Part shown: piece by piece, positions 31,625 to 44,829 of the stretch
How positions within the stretch are numbered: position 1 is the first letter of the stretch
Layout: the number at the start of each line of letters is the position of its first letter
Translations under genes and position numbers: made by a program
Notes under the pieces: generated by a model
Seen by the model: the letters and a program-made list of their open reading frames with translations, nothing else
The model's database searches: none
What the model was told of the DNA's origin: nothing
DNA from: Nemania diffusa
Lineage: Eukaryota > Ascomycota > Sordariomycetes > Xylariales > Xylariaceae
Direction of reading: 5' to 3'
Assembly: GCA_038501195.1 (NCBI GenBank)
Contig: JBBPUQ010000004.1
Location: 5,346,001-5,410,000, forward strand
DNA length: 64,000 nucleotides

Positions 31625-34600
31625 GCTTGGAAATGAGATTGGACATAACAGCTTTATAAGAAAAACTCCCGGTTCCCCCTACCCTTGTCCTCGAGACTAC
31701 CCGCAGTCCGAGAGATGTTGTTTCTATCTTAGTCAGTCCCCATTTCTATGGTACAAATCGGCGGCGGCGCATAGAACAGAAGTGGGAAACGGCAACGCGG
31801 TCTCGCTTGTAGGATCTTCGAACTTTTGAGATCTTCCAGGATGTCAGTTTAGGCGAGTAGGAAAAAGACCTGATGGTCCTTTTCTCCCCCGAAATTAATT
31901 CGATTACCAATAGGACTCCTTTTTTTGTCTGAATTATCCTGTGCCTACTGCTTTTTGTGTGTGCCCTCGGACAGGCAGGTTATGTTAGTGATCACCTATC
32001 AGCTAGTGATCTGATTAGGTATCCATGGCCGGTAATTCGACCGCCAGGTCGTCCCAGATACTCTTGGCCGCCTTCATCCAATGTTTATGGACCCGTTGAG
32101 TCGGTAGCCGGTCTCCCGCTGCTGTGGAACAAATGGGTGCTACGGAGACTTTCTTCTGATGATTGAATTAACATCCCTGTTTGAGCTTGGCCGTGGTGAG
32201 GGTAATGGTAAGTGACAGGTACTGCAAACGACTTGGACTTCCCTAGGAAATGCCACTCCTAGTTGTAGTTCCTATTTCTTTTCTTTCTCTTTTGTTTTCT
32301 CTCAGTTGTATGTTGTACGTAGTACAGTATTGTAACTTCCATGTGTACGAACTTGATAATTAGGCGAGAAGCGGTGGACCGGTAGCTCGGTTTGGGCATG
32401 GAAATGTACTTAGGTCTTGTCCGTTCGTTTGTTCGTTTGAATGCGTCGGGTTCTCTTTGTAGCGAAGTGGGAGATTCCGTCAGGTTTGCCTCGTACACAT
32501 AATTGTCGCAAATACCTTTTTCGGGGTTTGGGGAGCTTGGGGACTTTGCATTTTGGGATCAGGGTTGATGAGTTACTTAGTGCTCATACGATAAATATAC
32601 TTGTATATATACGACCCTATGTTCTGTTTGGAATTCCTTGGCATTGATCTAAGTTGATTGATCCTTTGTTGATTTACAGCGCTTTCGTTGGGGGATATCT
32701 CAGACTTAAACATAGTGAGAGTCTCTTGCCGTCATATGACAAGAGGTCATCTTTTAATATAGATCATACCTGCGACGTGCCTCGGCTCATTCTTACTGCC
32801 ACTACATCAAGAAAGCGGTCGAATGACTAGATGTTGGGTAGTTAGTTAGTATCCCACCAACGTAGTAATCCTAGATGGAATACTGACATGAGATAATTGA
32901 CGAGGTCTTTAAAACTAGTGTAGAGATCGTGCTTCGTAGTTAGAGGTACACCGGACCCTCACAGGAGTTGTTGTGTGTAGGTGCCGTTTGTGGTACCCCG
33001 TCTCTTGAGAACTGTCTGATATAAGAGAGTTCGTGTATCCAGGAAGACTACACAGTATAGATGTTCCGAATATCTGCAGATTGGCTAATTTTATAGACTG
33101 ATTTATGATTTTATACTTCAAATGTCTAGTGGCATGAGCTCAGGGTATGAGAGCTTAAGAGTTTGATTTTGTAAGCACCAAACACATGAGTGATTAGTTT
33201 CGACTCACGTTATCCGCATTGGGGCTTAATATGTCAGCAAGCCTTCACGTTAGGTTATGCTCATTACATGTTGGAAATATTATATAAGTATCGTGCCTAG
33301 CAAACATTCATTGACGTGTTAGGTGAGTCCCCGTGACGGTCCCCTCTGTGGTATCGCCATTTGTTGAATTATACACTAACTGCTCAGGCTTTCAGGTGAG
33401 ACTGTCGACCGGAAGGTGGGAGGTCAATAGTAATCCAGCAGTAACCTTAGTTTTTCTCATATCATGAACAAAATTGAAGTAAACCTCTTAGTGCTCTGCC
33501 AAAATACGATAGGTAGCCTAAGATGGTATGTGTTCGTCTTAACCTTGGGTATGAAACGCCTTTACGAGAATATAGCCTCAGTCAGCGCATTCATGGAGTG
33601 GTGAAACATGAGTCGTGTTGATTGTATAAGGGTCTATGGCATCTACGTACGTCCGTTAGAGTCCCGTTTATTCTAGTTACGTGTAATAAGATAAGAATCA
33701 ACAGGGGAGAGTAACAATATGCCTAGCTAGCTATGAGAAGTGAGCTCCGAGTTTACGATGGAGTTTTGGACTATTAACACTTCTGAGGGCTTTAGTTAGG
33801 TACATATACCGCGCTCTAGGTCTGTGAGTGTCGTATAAACTTATGCTCACTTGTAGCTAATTATGAGTATTGGTGTTCATCTGATGTTGTCGCTGACTGA
33901 GACTTAAGATGAATTAATTAGGTGGGTTAGATTTTCATTCTCACGATTAACGACCTGCTTCAGAGCTTAAGCAACAGGTATAAAAAGGAAATAAACACTC
34001 GGCTATAAACAGCTCACTTGAAGGCCGCTTATATAGGAAATATAATTGTATTTGTAAGATATGTTATTATAACGAGTGGCTTGCAGAAGCTTGATGAGTG
34101 TGGATTCAATATCCCTACCACTAGAAATTCAACTCATGATTGTTGGATTTAAGAAAAAATAAAGAATATGATAGTAAAGGATATGCGGCTAATTAACGAA
34201 TGGTTAGGTTATTATAATTCGAAGGGCTCTCCTTCATGCAAGATGATGAGACTGTATTCTCGAAGCCTGGAAACTCATCCCTATGTGTATCAAACGTCGT
34301 TGTCAGTGTCTACTTCAGAGGATAACTAAGCCAAATCTTGGGTTTAGAATTCGACACGAGGCAAATTTTCCTCTTACACTCAACAAATAATTGAAATACA
34401 CCTTTTCCTTGTGAGGTATCTCAGACCGCGATTATCCGAGTTGCTGGGCCGTGATCCCGCCCAATCCGTCCTTTAAAGCCTTTAGTAGAGAAAATTTTCT
34501 CATGAATTAATGAGTCACCGTGTCGTTGTCCCTTATATCTATCCACTTGACCTCGAAAGTAGAGATAGTGAACCACAACTACCCCTCAGCAGTCGGTAGA

Positions 34601-34802
34601 AGCCTACGCGAGCCGAGAGGGAGCATATTAGTGTCAAGTCTACGATCTTTTGATGCGGATACTAAACTAGATAGGACATGCCTTTATTTACTAGCTTGAC
34701 CGAGAGCTACTGAGAGAGAGGGGGGTCTGGCGTGCTGTTAGCCGGGCCGGTCTATGCGTATCTCGAGATAAAGCCGTCAAGATTCGGCAGCTAGCGAACT
34801 AG

Positions 34803-34960
34803 CTCCAACGGCACTGCATCGAATTCGACGCTGGCGGCACGGATTTTTACTACGTGCACCACCACGCTAAGGTTGGGTCCTGAGTAAAGGACTGATACAC
34901 CAATACACCGGCGCTGACTATCACGGCAGTTTCAAAGCGGATGATGTGCGCCTGCTGTAA
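34803..34960 (+). pseudogene. Possible decayed protein-coding fragments
   Basis: One frame at 34803-34883 reads LQRHCIEFDAGGTDFYYVHH onward to a stop. A second frame at 34892-34960 reads GADYHGSFKADDVRLL before its stop. They lie next to each other in a GC-richer island inside AT-rich DNA. The parent family is not recognised, and chance cannot be excluded. Confidence 0.3.
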
Positions 34961-35878
34961 GCACCTACCTAATTAATTATCTAGTTGGTAATTAAAGGAG
35001 ACTGGTTTGCTCGTCTCCAAAGCTAGCATAGTATCAGCGGCACGTCACACCTGGTATTTTCCACAGCACTCGTGGCATCACCTGCAGCACACGAGCGCGG
35101 TCGACGACGTAGATTGGACAGATGAATAATCAGGCGCGCAAGCGACTGTCTCTACGTGTACGAGTTGTTGTTACAGCTCTCGGGCTTTGGAGGTGTCGCA
35201 GGGTCTTGCCTAATTGACAAATCGCCGTGGAGGGTTATCTGTCTAATGGGGGGTTTTTGATGGGGGGTTGTTGGAGGGGTAGCTGGCATGTCCTGGAATT
35301 TCTTCATCGGTATACTCTGTTGAGTGGTTGGGTGCGCTTACACTGCTACCATCGGTGCTTGATCGATTCGGGATTTACACATGGCTACCCGCTCGCCTTG
35401 GAATGTGCTCATCACTATCACCATTCTCCATCACCATTGTAAAACGGCAATCTGGTTTCGAAAATTTATCGCCACGGTAGATACTTGGATAACTACAGAA
35501 TACCTATGTTTAGTATATAGGGTGTGAGACAAGTAAAATGTTGCCAAGTTTTTAGACGCACAAAAAAAAAGCCACTATGGAGGAAATCAAGGAAGAATAA
35601 TAGACGAACAAAATCAAGCGAGGAATCAAGCGAAGAAAAAAACCAGGAAGAAAAGAAAGCCACTGCTGGCAAATTATGGTCGTGATGATTCAGATGTGCC
35701 TTAGCTTGCATGGCGCCAACAGCAAAGACAGCGACAACATCGATGTCAAACGCACAGGATCTCAAACATTCACTAATGTCGAGCCAGGAACCGGTCGTGA
35801 GCAATTCCAGCGTGTCCCATTCTCTCGGCGGCTACGTGGATGTGCATCTCACCTTATCACAGACCGGTGGGCATCGTG

Positions 35879-35901
35879 CAGCAAGCAGCAGCAGCAGCAG
35901 C
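35879..35901. repeat. CAG microsatellite
   Basis: GCAGCAAGCAGCAGCAGCAG followed by CAT; about seven CAG units with one interruption, in intergenic DNA. Confidence 0.8.
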
Positions 35902-36066
35902 ATATGCAGAACCTACAGAGACCGACTTCGGGACCAGCCCTACAGAAGAATATTCTTCGTGCCCAAGGGAAAGAGAGGTAGGTAGATAGATAAATAAATG
36001 TTATGGGGGATGGGTGAGCGTCGCTGTTATTCCGCCCATTTTGCCCACTTTGCCCACTTCCCTTGC

Positions 36067-36093
36067 ATTATCAATCGGCGATTGATTGATAAT
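36067..36093. repeat. Inverted repeat
   Basis: ATTATCAATC and GATTGATAAT separated by seven bases. Just upstream (about 36035-36060) there are three near-copies of the word GCCCACTT. Confidence 0.6.
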
Positions 36094-37527
36094 GGTACAT
36101 CTGTCTGCATATACTGCGGAAGCACGTCATGAAACCACCACCGGGCTCAGCTAGTTGGACGAGGCCGTAAATGCTGCGGCCGTGAGGATACAAGCGAGCA
36201 GGACAAATTACTAGGATGTAGAGAGTAGGACGGCGGAACTGCATGTACAGACAGATAGACTAGGGTAGGTATCTACCATACTGTCTACGATTGGGCGTCA
36301 ATGCTTCTTCTTCTACCATTGCCCTTGTTATATTTCTTTTACCCCGACGATTTAGACAACTCCCGGCAGGAAAGAAAAAAATTCGGAAGAGAAAGAAACC
36401 GAGAACGAAAAAAAAATGATAGATGAAAAACCGAGAAAATAATTAAACTAGAAAACCACACCGTTTCAGCATGCGTTACGAGGTAACTACTTCGCTGTCC
36501 TGGGTCCGCCTGGGCGTCGCGATATATTTACCAAATTCCCTTAGCATCCTTCCTAAAGCGGAAAGAAATCTCACCTAGGTATCTATTTTTTATTTATCGT
36601 CCCGACCGACCCGTCGTGCCCTAGCTGAGCAGGCGGAACTGTTATAATTAGGGCTCGGATCATATACTGCAACCTCGTGGCTTGGGGTAGGTAGGGGAGG
36701 AGGAGGAGGAGGAAGGCCACGGCGCAGCAGCAGCAGTGTTTTGTAGTGTACCGTAGGTCTTAAGCGAGGTCGCGGCGTGGGGAAAGACAAGGAGGAAGAA
36801 AAGGACCACGGAGCTGGAGGCGTAATTACCGTTCTGCCTGTCGCGTATCGTACCGAGCTGCTATGGCTTCACGTACTGCAACGCTCCGGTCTTGGAGTTT
36901 ACCCGTTCTACGTACGATAATTTCTACATTCATTGAAAGCTGAGATACGAGGTCACCATGGCCTTCAGCCTAGACGCTTGTTTCGGGCGGGTTGCGAATA
37001 AAGGGGTGGGATTATTGGTTTGGTGAGGGCTTCTAGAATCCGCGAAGGAAATGGATATATTGTCGTGAGGGTTGCGCTCGGCAGACGTTGCGATTCGGTT
37101 TTTGGGGATGCCTTTGTGGAGGGCATCCAGGTAAGCACCTAGACTATCTACCAACTGTGCGCAAAGGGGGATTGCTGAATAAGATCACGACGCGCGAGTG
37201 GAGGAGGGCCGAGACCCATCGTTCATTCGTTCACTCGGGATGATTAGCGAGCGAACGAACGGTGTCAGTGCCATGTTGCGCGCTGCGACGCAGCTCTGCG
37301 AGGGATTTCTGATAACAACCGAAGCCCGACGCAACGCAACGTCGCTCGCGACTCGTGGAATAATCAGCCTGGCAACTAACTCCCTACTTAGATACTTGTA
37401 GCTAGGTAGTTAGCCCTATGCCCTATGGATGGACTGCAGCGCTGTTTCATCGCTTGATAGGGAAGTCTTGCTGATTTTGAAATCCATCTCATCTCACACA
37501 CCTCGCTGCCGTCATTCGGTACTGGGG

Positions 37528-37560
37528 TATGTGCGTGTGTGTCTGTGTGTTTGTGTGTCG
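37528..37560. repeat. Imperfect GT microsatellite
   Basis: A GT-rich tract with interruptions, followed near 37840-37862 by a second GTGTGT tract. No gene nearby. Confidence 0.75.
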
Positions 37561-38659
37561 TCTCCCGACTCATCTCCGGCGGTCAGACGGGAGCGACGCG
37601 ATTTCATCGTCTATTGCATGCGCCGACTTACCATACTATGTAGTTGTCTTACTCAGATCAAGCTCAACACCTACTCAGACGTGCTTCCGGTCCCGAAAGT
37701 CGTGTATCAAGCATCCTTCACGATTACAGATTGCTGGCGACATCCTGTACGGCCAAGAAGCGCTAAACAATTTTTTTTTCCTGCGATAGTTACCGATTTC
37801 GCTCAAGGTGATCATATCCAAGATATTTTTTTTCAATGTTTGTGTGTTTTGTGTGTGTGTGGACCAAATATGCCTATCTACGTGTCTACTGTACGTGTTA
37901 GGATATGTCAGGCATGGGAATGCAAGTTGTGCAGTTCCGCACCAGCAAGAGCAGAGGAAAGCATGCTAGATGATGGTCGGCTCGCCGCTACAGCAGGTTC
38001 GTCAGGTTAAGTACGCAGTAGACTTGTTTGGCTGCCATGATAGCGCCGGTAGTGATGGCCCGTATGCAATGCATATCATGGCGGTGAGTTTCGCTCTATG
38101 CCTACTTGGAATCACCTGCGAGGTCAACAAAGGGCGGTTTACGGTGTATGCAGGTTATTTGTGTCTACATACTTGGACTGTAGGTACGCTACGCAGTATG
38201 CTATGTGCCCTTATGTGTTAGTGTGGCATGCAAAGGGGGGAAACGAAAAGGAAACACCACCAACACCGGTATTCTGTCCCGGACGCCAACGTGCCTCTAT
38301 GCATTCACACCGCCCGTTTGCTATTTCCAGATCAGGCATATGCGTACGCCACAGCGTCTTTCGAGAGGAGGGGGAGGGCGGAAACAAATACCTACTTGTA
38401 GGAATCAGAAAGGTCCCTGCGTGGGTGCTGGACGCCAGCTCCTTTTCGGCCTGCTCTCCTCCTTACCATGGTACACTATCTCAACCTGGGTTAAGCAGCT
38501 GCACCATGTACCTCTCCCGCGCTCTGACACCCCCATTTCGGCCGTTTCCATCTTGCATCCGCTGTCCGTAGCGCAGTAGCGCGCAGGTCTTCTCTTGAGC
38601 CCCCCTGCCTTACCTATTGCGAATTAAACGTGCATTGCATGCCCAGCTCTCAGGGCTGG

Positions 38660-38680
38660 TACATACATACATACTTACAT
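38660..38680. repeat. CATA tetranucleotide repeat
   Basis: ACATACATACATACTTACAT; one of many four-base period tracts in the gene desert. Confidence 0.75.
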
Positions 38681-41600
38681 AGGAAAGGAAGCAGACGCAT
38701 ACACTATGTTGCGATCGACTAGATATGTGGCCAAATCGAGCAACCGCGTAACCTGCCCGTTAACCGTTAACCTTACTACTCTCTTCGGGGTAGCGCACCC
38801 TCACCGGCTAGAGTGAGGTAAGAGGCTTTGCGGGAGCAGGTCCCTGATGATCCTGAAGCCCTTTCCGCGCTTCCTTCAACGCCTCTATTTTGGCCGTGTG
38901 GCGTCCGGACTATGCTGTATAAGGGTATTCTATCCCGTATACACAGTAATGCTATACCTTGTGCTTCGTGTATCTATGTGAGCACAGAGTAATGCAAACC
39001 AGAAATCACGCATCATAGGATTGTGCAGGCCGTACACCGTATAGATGTGCGAAATCGGACCTGGTCACAGACAGGTTTGTCGGTGTGTTACGAGCGTTGG
39101 AGCCGCGAAACGTAGGATCAGCGCTGAACGATAAATCAAAAAAGGCCATACATGCATCTTGTTTCGTCGGAGGACGAATCCTACCAGATTTGACGCCAAA
39201 CAGTGACAAGTCGTTTGTGGTGGGAGAAACGTTTCGCGCACACTTCGTTGAGACACTCCGTACCTATTGCATGTAAGTGGTTTTCTTTTTTAATTTTTTA
39301 TATGTTCTTTTTATCATTGGTCGTATTCAGCGTGGCTTCAGATATTTAGATAGACACTTCTCCAAATAACCCCATACTCGATTCTCACTGGATCATTGAC
39401 GCGGGAGAGGTCCCGTCTAGCTGGACCAATGTGGAGAGTGGATAAACAGAATGATCGTCACAAAAAAAGCCTTTGGAGATCGCACGAACCCCGCGTCTCA
39501 TGATGGATCTGCGAGTTCTAGAGTTCTGGGACTTATGTGGATGAACTAGGTACTTCGAGTTCGAGGCTGGTGAGTGGTCATTGTGATCCCTCCAGTTGTG
39601 GTCTCGCCACGGCCATGCGCAGTACCTGTCAGACTGGGGAAGCGCGGCCTTGCGCTACGATCGATATGATAGGTAGGAAACGGCCCTTTTAGTCGCCTTC
39701 TAGTCGCGAGTTACGAAATACTAGGTACTTCGGCCTTCATCCGGGGAAACACACGAGCCACAATACAGCCGAGCGTTGGTATTCGCCTCGCGCGCCGCCT
39801 CTGCTTTGCTTGCGTCAGCCCCTTACTATGTACACTTTGAGCGCTATCCCGCGATTTGTCTGCACGGGCCTGTCCGTGAGCTGGGAGGCTAACAGCACAA
39901 CAGGGTTATTCTGTTTAGCCAACGCCGCATTGAATGCCTTGGTCCGAGGGTAGAATGAATACCTACTTGTCCTACCAGTACATACACACACAAGCACCAT
40001 CGCAAGTAATTCAAAGCGGGAAGTGTTCGTGATTTTCAATACGGCAGATCGCGACACAGCTCCGAGGTTGAAGTGTTTGCGCCGCCACCCACGAGAAGAA
40101 CAATGTCTCGGCCGTTCGGGTGAAAATCAATAAGGTGAAGATCAGCAAAGCTCTAGCCGAACAATCAGCTGCCAGCCTTTCAAAAGAGGTCGGCTTAAAA
40201 TTAATCTACGTAAAAAGTCCAAAGCTCGGCAGCTCGGGACAATACTGATCGTCGCTGTCCCGATTTTGTCAAACCGCCTGGCTTTCCGGAAGATACGGGG
40301 TCGCGCTGACATTATGTACCAGCATAGTAAATGAAGCATGGGGAAGATTCTCATCTTTGGGAAATTACAATACCCGAGCGTCGGTTTCCTTTATCCACAG
40401 CACATGGCGCATGGGTGAGGATGAGAAAAATAGGTAATCGGTAATAACAAAAAACGTGGTGGATGGGGTCTTTTTCACAAGGGACCGTTTGGAATGGCTT
40501 GCTTGCCCCGGAAAGGCAGGCAGCGGAGCCCGTCAAGCCTCTTAGCCACTAAAAGTGGCAGGGAGCTCGATAAACGAACCCCTACGATTACACGCTTACA
40601 CGCTTACACACTGATCGATTTGTGTTCGGTGTTACCGCCGTCGGGTCCAACGTGTTTCCCCGGTCCAACGAACCTATAAGTAGTATAGGCCTTGGGCCGG
40701 TAACGTTTGATCTCCGGCAGTAGACAGCACTAAGGAAATGAGATGTCTAGTGTTCAGAGTACGTACTGCCCTATCTAGGATAAGTATTTTCCTCGAATAG
40801 AAGAAGCTTCTGTTGCTTAGTACACCTACTGCATGTAGTGTAGTGTAGGATAATGATAGAGCACGGCATTGTAGTGCACAGGCGGTAAATAGCACACTAG
40901 TAACGGCGAGTGGGTATACATATGTTCTAGAAAAAGGCAGTTCGGCGGTGGAAGCTTTGGAGCCTAGGCGAGCTGCCTATTGAAGGCTAGAAACCGCGCT
41001 GCTTTCTGGAGACCGATTAGATAGGCAGCCGTGTGGTGCCCGAGGGAGACATAGTTAGTTGCTGCTATTGGTACGTTTGGTGCTACAGCTATCCAGTAGC
41101 TAGCTAGCTGTATTGGCATGTGCTTCGATGGAGAGTAATTCATTGCGAAAAGTTAATCGAATAGGACGTCAACAACGTGGCCCTCGTGAATTAGCCCCCG
41201 GGCCATCGGTAAACTAGCAAGGAGCAGCGCAGCGACTGTTGGTAGCCATTCCGTCTTTCACAGACACATTTACAATATTAGGATAATATATCGTTGCGCC
41301 ACTGCGATCTATGACATGACTGGGGCGGCACGGCACATGCTCTCCGCGCATTGGGGAGATTGGGGAAGACATTGGAGAGGCGGTGTTGGAAATGGCGTTG
41401 CATCTGAGTCTGAGTCAGAGCACCGTAGGGCACACACATATGTATTATACCATCCGCACACATTCCTTTGCGAGCAAACGCCGAATCGGTAAAGGAGGGC
41501 TCTCACTGGCCAGGACAGGCCACCTATACGAGCAGGATGTCGTCGTACGGCGGGCTGGCTGGCTGCGGAGGACCGACTTGCGGTCAGGAATGAATCCAAC

Positions 41601-43464
41601 GAGGAGAGTTTGTGTTCACACACACCTGTCTGGCTCTTCAGACGCCGGAATTAGAAAGACAAAGCAATAATTTGCGACGGGTGGTGCATGTTATGCGTAT
41701 GCTTGTGCCGAGTTTTGATTTACGCGTAGCTTGTTCGTCATGGCCGAGCACTGGCTGCGTAGGTACGCATACGCAATACCTACTGCAATCAATAACTCTA
41801 TGGCTCCCGGCGAGCAAGGAACAAGGCAGAGACAGCACAAGCCGCCACCGATCAGGTACACACTTACACTGACTCGCCCATGACCAGTGGCCTGGGGGGC
41901 GGCTGGTAACACCGGGGGTGGGAGGATTGCCCCAGAAACTAAAACACTCAAATGTTACCTCGTCAAAAATAGCACACTGGAGAGAGAGAGAATCCCATCC
42001 CAGAATCCTGCCATCCCACGTTTCGTTCGCGCGTCCACGGGCCATCCGTCCCCCTTCAAACCCCCCATGCTGACGGAAATGACGCCGCAGCACAGGCGAA
42101 ATCAGCAGGCAAAATAGAATGATGATGACAAACAGGCTGCGATCGGTAACGAATCCTGATTTCTAATACCTGCAGGCCTTGCTTCCAGCACCTACTCTCC
42201 CGTGTACAGTAGTGTAGGTAGTGCAAATGCCGCTGCCATGAAAATAATACCTACGCACATTCATAATGGTGGTGGTGTGAAGCGATGGCGCCGCACATTA
42301 GGGCCGATGACGGCAAAGTGCCGCTGGCTGTACTGTAAGTACGTACGAGACCTGTCTGCTTCGTACATACACTTACGCACACACTATGCGGCGCACAATC
42401 CAGTTTAGAATGGAATAATGAAAACAGGCCTGGGGGGAGCAGATGGGGAATGGAATGCGTTGCATATGATCCGCGACCAGGGCTAGGTGGAAAAAGCACC
42501 GAGGAATTCGTTGCTAGGACAAAAGAAATCGAGGGACTTACCCGAAGAGGGAATCTCCATGCCTTGGGGGGAGGCACTTTTAGGCTTGTCGCATTTATGG
42601 CGGAAACGGACCGGTTACCAGCCCATAACGGCGAATAAGCATTGTGATATTGGATAGTTAGGCCGGTAACAGCATATGTACTTACAAGCCTCTTAAGTAT
42701 GCTACGTGGAGTAACAAAATATCCCCTGGTGCGGCGCGGTAGATTACCTATGGATATGCGTAGGTTAGGCTTCGGAGGAAGCTCTGTTACCAACACGCCC
42801 AAGAGACTGGCATACAGCCCAATCTCAGTGCCCGGGGAGGTAAAATAAGCTCCTTTTAGCGTGGAAATGGCTACTTTTGCCAGGAAACGGGTTCACATCC
42901 GGCGAGCAGGGGCTTACTGTAACCAAGGTCTGGCATCGGCGTAGCGTCAAATCTTGGTATAACCGTAAAAGCCATCCTGATAATTTGGTGGTTGATTACC
43001 CTGATTAAGGCGCTGCTAGTGCTCCCCGAAGCATTGTATCAAGTTTGGCCGGCCCAACTACGCGAGCTTCTTGTTTGGTCGGAGCCCTTTTCCGACGGAG
43101 GCCACGCTCGAAGCTACCTACACTAGGAATCTGCTTTGGCTGTCCGGCTTCCCTTAGTCGATACGTAGTGTAATGCCACGTTATGTATTCTGGCGGTAGA
43201 CATGTACAGAATAGTTGTGTGTGCCGAGCTATATGCGTACGTAGACACACATCCCTCTTCCTCGGTCTGTGAACTGTTCACTTTCAAACCCCTTTCGACC
43301 TTAGCGTAGGGTGGTTCGGGGTGGGAAGGGCAGCACTACGCGAAAAAGGAAACACGAACAAATATATTTATTTTTCGAAGAAACAAAAGGGATCGGGTAT
43401 GACTTTGTGACCCCCGAATGCCATTGGCCGCGGCAACGGTCCCGGGCGGGAGGAGGAATTATAC

Positions 43465-43502
43465 GCAGCAGCAGCAGCAGGAGCAGCGAGCAGCGAGCAG
43501 CG
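43465..43502. repeat. CAG/AGCAGCG repeat
   Basis: Five CAG units followed by three copies of a seven-base unit GAGCAGC. Intergenic, about 750 bp upstream of the small gene. Confidence 0.75.
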
Positions 43503-43642
43503 ACAACCAGAGCGAAGCTGACTTTGTCACTGCTCAAGGCGGTCTGAGCTGACTAGTGCTCTGGTTACATGAGAGGTCTGCGACCATGACAAGCGGTCAG
43601 CCAGCGAGGATGGGAGGGCTTGGGGACGGATTGGACGGATTT

Positions 43643-43681
43643 GGGGGGCACGGGCGTGGGGAAGGATCATGGGGGGGTGGG
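43643..43681 (+). promoter_or_regulatory. G-rich tract, candidate G-quadruplex
   Basis: Runs of 6, 3, 4 and 7 G with loops of 3, 3 and 9 bases, then a further GGG after one T. This meets the usual four-run pattern for a quadruplex. It lies about 240-280 bp before the TATA-like box of the gene at 44220. Confidence 0.5.
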
Positions 43682-43916
43682 AGATTGTTGTGTCAGACGC
43701 GGCGAGACGGGATGCTGGGGGACGATGGGTCAGCCAGAGATGCCACGGGGAAGGGAAATCTGGAAAATTGTCAGAAGCCAGACTGCTGTCCACACCCCCC
43801 TACCCCCGGTCCTTGTGAATCATGGATCTACCCAGTCCACGAACCCTTGCCTTTCACCGCACACTCCCTATCCACCGGTACGTACCCTCCTCGCTCCGTG
43901 GTATTCATAGCTCACA

Positions 43917-43923
43917 TATATAT
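43917..43923 (+). promoter_or_regulatory. TATA-like box of the small gene at 44220
   Basis: TATATAT inside CACATATATATC, about 300 bp before the start codon, followed by a pyrimidine-rich stretch that could hold the transcription start. Confidence 0.5.
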
Positions 43924-43961
43924 CAGCACTCGTCTCGATCCCACCAGCTCGGCTTTCGTCC

Positions 43962-44012
43962 ATGACTTCATATTTCCACCATCGTGATATTCATATCTAC
44001 TCAAACGCTTAG
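43962..44012 (+). other. Upstream open reading frame in the probable leader
   Basis: A 16-codon frame (MTSYFHHRDIHIYSNA, then TAG) is the only ATG between the TATA-like box and the main start at 44220. It would reduce translation of the main frame if transcription starts before it. Confidence 0.45.
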
Positions 44013-44219
44013 CGTTGTCTATTCTAAGACTCTTAATACCAGCAACCTATCCCGCCGAGCACCTCCACTTATACACACTACCAGTGTTTTGTGCTATATC
44101 GCCCTCACAGCGACCAAGAGGTGGACACGAACGAAGACGCCTATTATACGAAGGCTTAACTTGAACTTTTTGACCAACGACGAGAAGGTTGTGGTCAGTA
44201 TCACAGAAAATCAACCAAG

Positions 44220-44829
44220 ATGTACAGCCCATACGGTTCGTACAGCTCTATGGGCTCAAATTCTCAGCCCCTCGACATCACACCCAGCAGCTACTTCTCT
44301 CGCGATGCTGCCTACCACGCCAGCTGCGCATTCCCCTCGTGGCCTCAGCGATCCTCGCTGATGGACTCTGCCCGGGATGAGCGCGCCACATCTTACCTCT
44401 CTGACGACGACCTCTTCCCCATCGACCCTATCAGCGACGACAACCACAGCATCTCCAGCGGAAGCAGCACAGCCTCCACCTCGCCGTTTGTGAGCGAGGA
44501 GGAGCTACTTGAGATCCAGCGCCAGAAGATGGCCATGCAGCGGGAAGCCATCAAGCACCTCCTCAACGAAAAGGAGCGCCGGCGCCAGGAGTACAAGCGC
44601 GCGAAGAAGGCCAACAGCAGCAGCTCGAAAAAGAGCAGCAGCAGTCGGAAGGCGAAGCAGGAACAGATGACTCCCATCACGGAGGTCGGTGAATGAGAGA
44701 GAAGGCGAGGATAATACTAACGACGATACGACAGCAATGACTTGTAAGTTGGCGCCTCACTGGTCGTGTATGCTCAGCCCACTAACACGTCTCGCCACAG
44801 ATTACGACTGTTTTCACAAACAACATTGA
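44220..44829 (+). CDS. Small conserved-looking protein, basic helical C-terminal half; function unknown
   Basis: The main frame (44220-44696) codes 158 residues. Two well-formed introns overlap and follow its stop: 44689-44734 (branch TACTAAC) and 44744-44800 (branch ACTAAC). Removing both gives 168 residues ending EVAMTYYDCFHKQH, with a 9-nt exon between them. I give the spliced extent; the unspliced form ends at 44696. The N terminus is Ser/Tyr-rich (MYSPYGSYSS), followed by the acidic YLSDDDLFPIDP, a Ser tract, and a predicted helix from SEEELLEIQRQ through NEKERRRQEYKRAKK into a Ser/Lys tail, which suggests nuclear or nucleic-acid contact but is not a bZIP. It stands alone in about 20 kb. 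I do not recognise the family. Confidence 0.7.

Larger units (their letters stand above)
31625..44219. other. Gene desert, left part (12.6 kb)
   Basis: No convincing gene in about 12.6 kb on either strand. The first kilobase is p23 3' flank. About 33020-34500 is more AT-rich and may be a decayed repeat. A small GC-richer island at about 34735-34965 holds two protein-like fragments in different frames. From 35 kb on the DNA is of balanced composition with microsatellites, GTAG/GTAA words, homopolymers and many frames of 60-190 codons with no recognisable motif. The right end is the promoter and leader of the small gene at 44220. Confidence 0.55.

Noticed and set aside
35493..35985. Overlapping frames around a CAG repeat near 35.9 kb
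   Set aside because: Composition is driven by the CAG tract and purine runs; both strands are open over the same stretch.
42251..42802. 183-codon minus-strand frame in the gene desert
   Set aside because: Contains no recognised motif, overlaps frames on the other strand, and has microsatellite-like words; likely chance.
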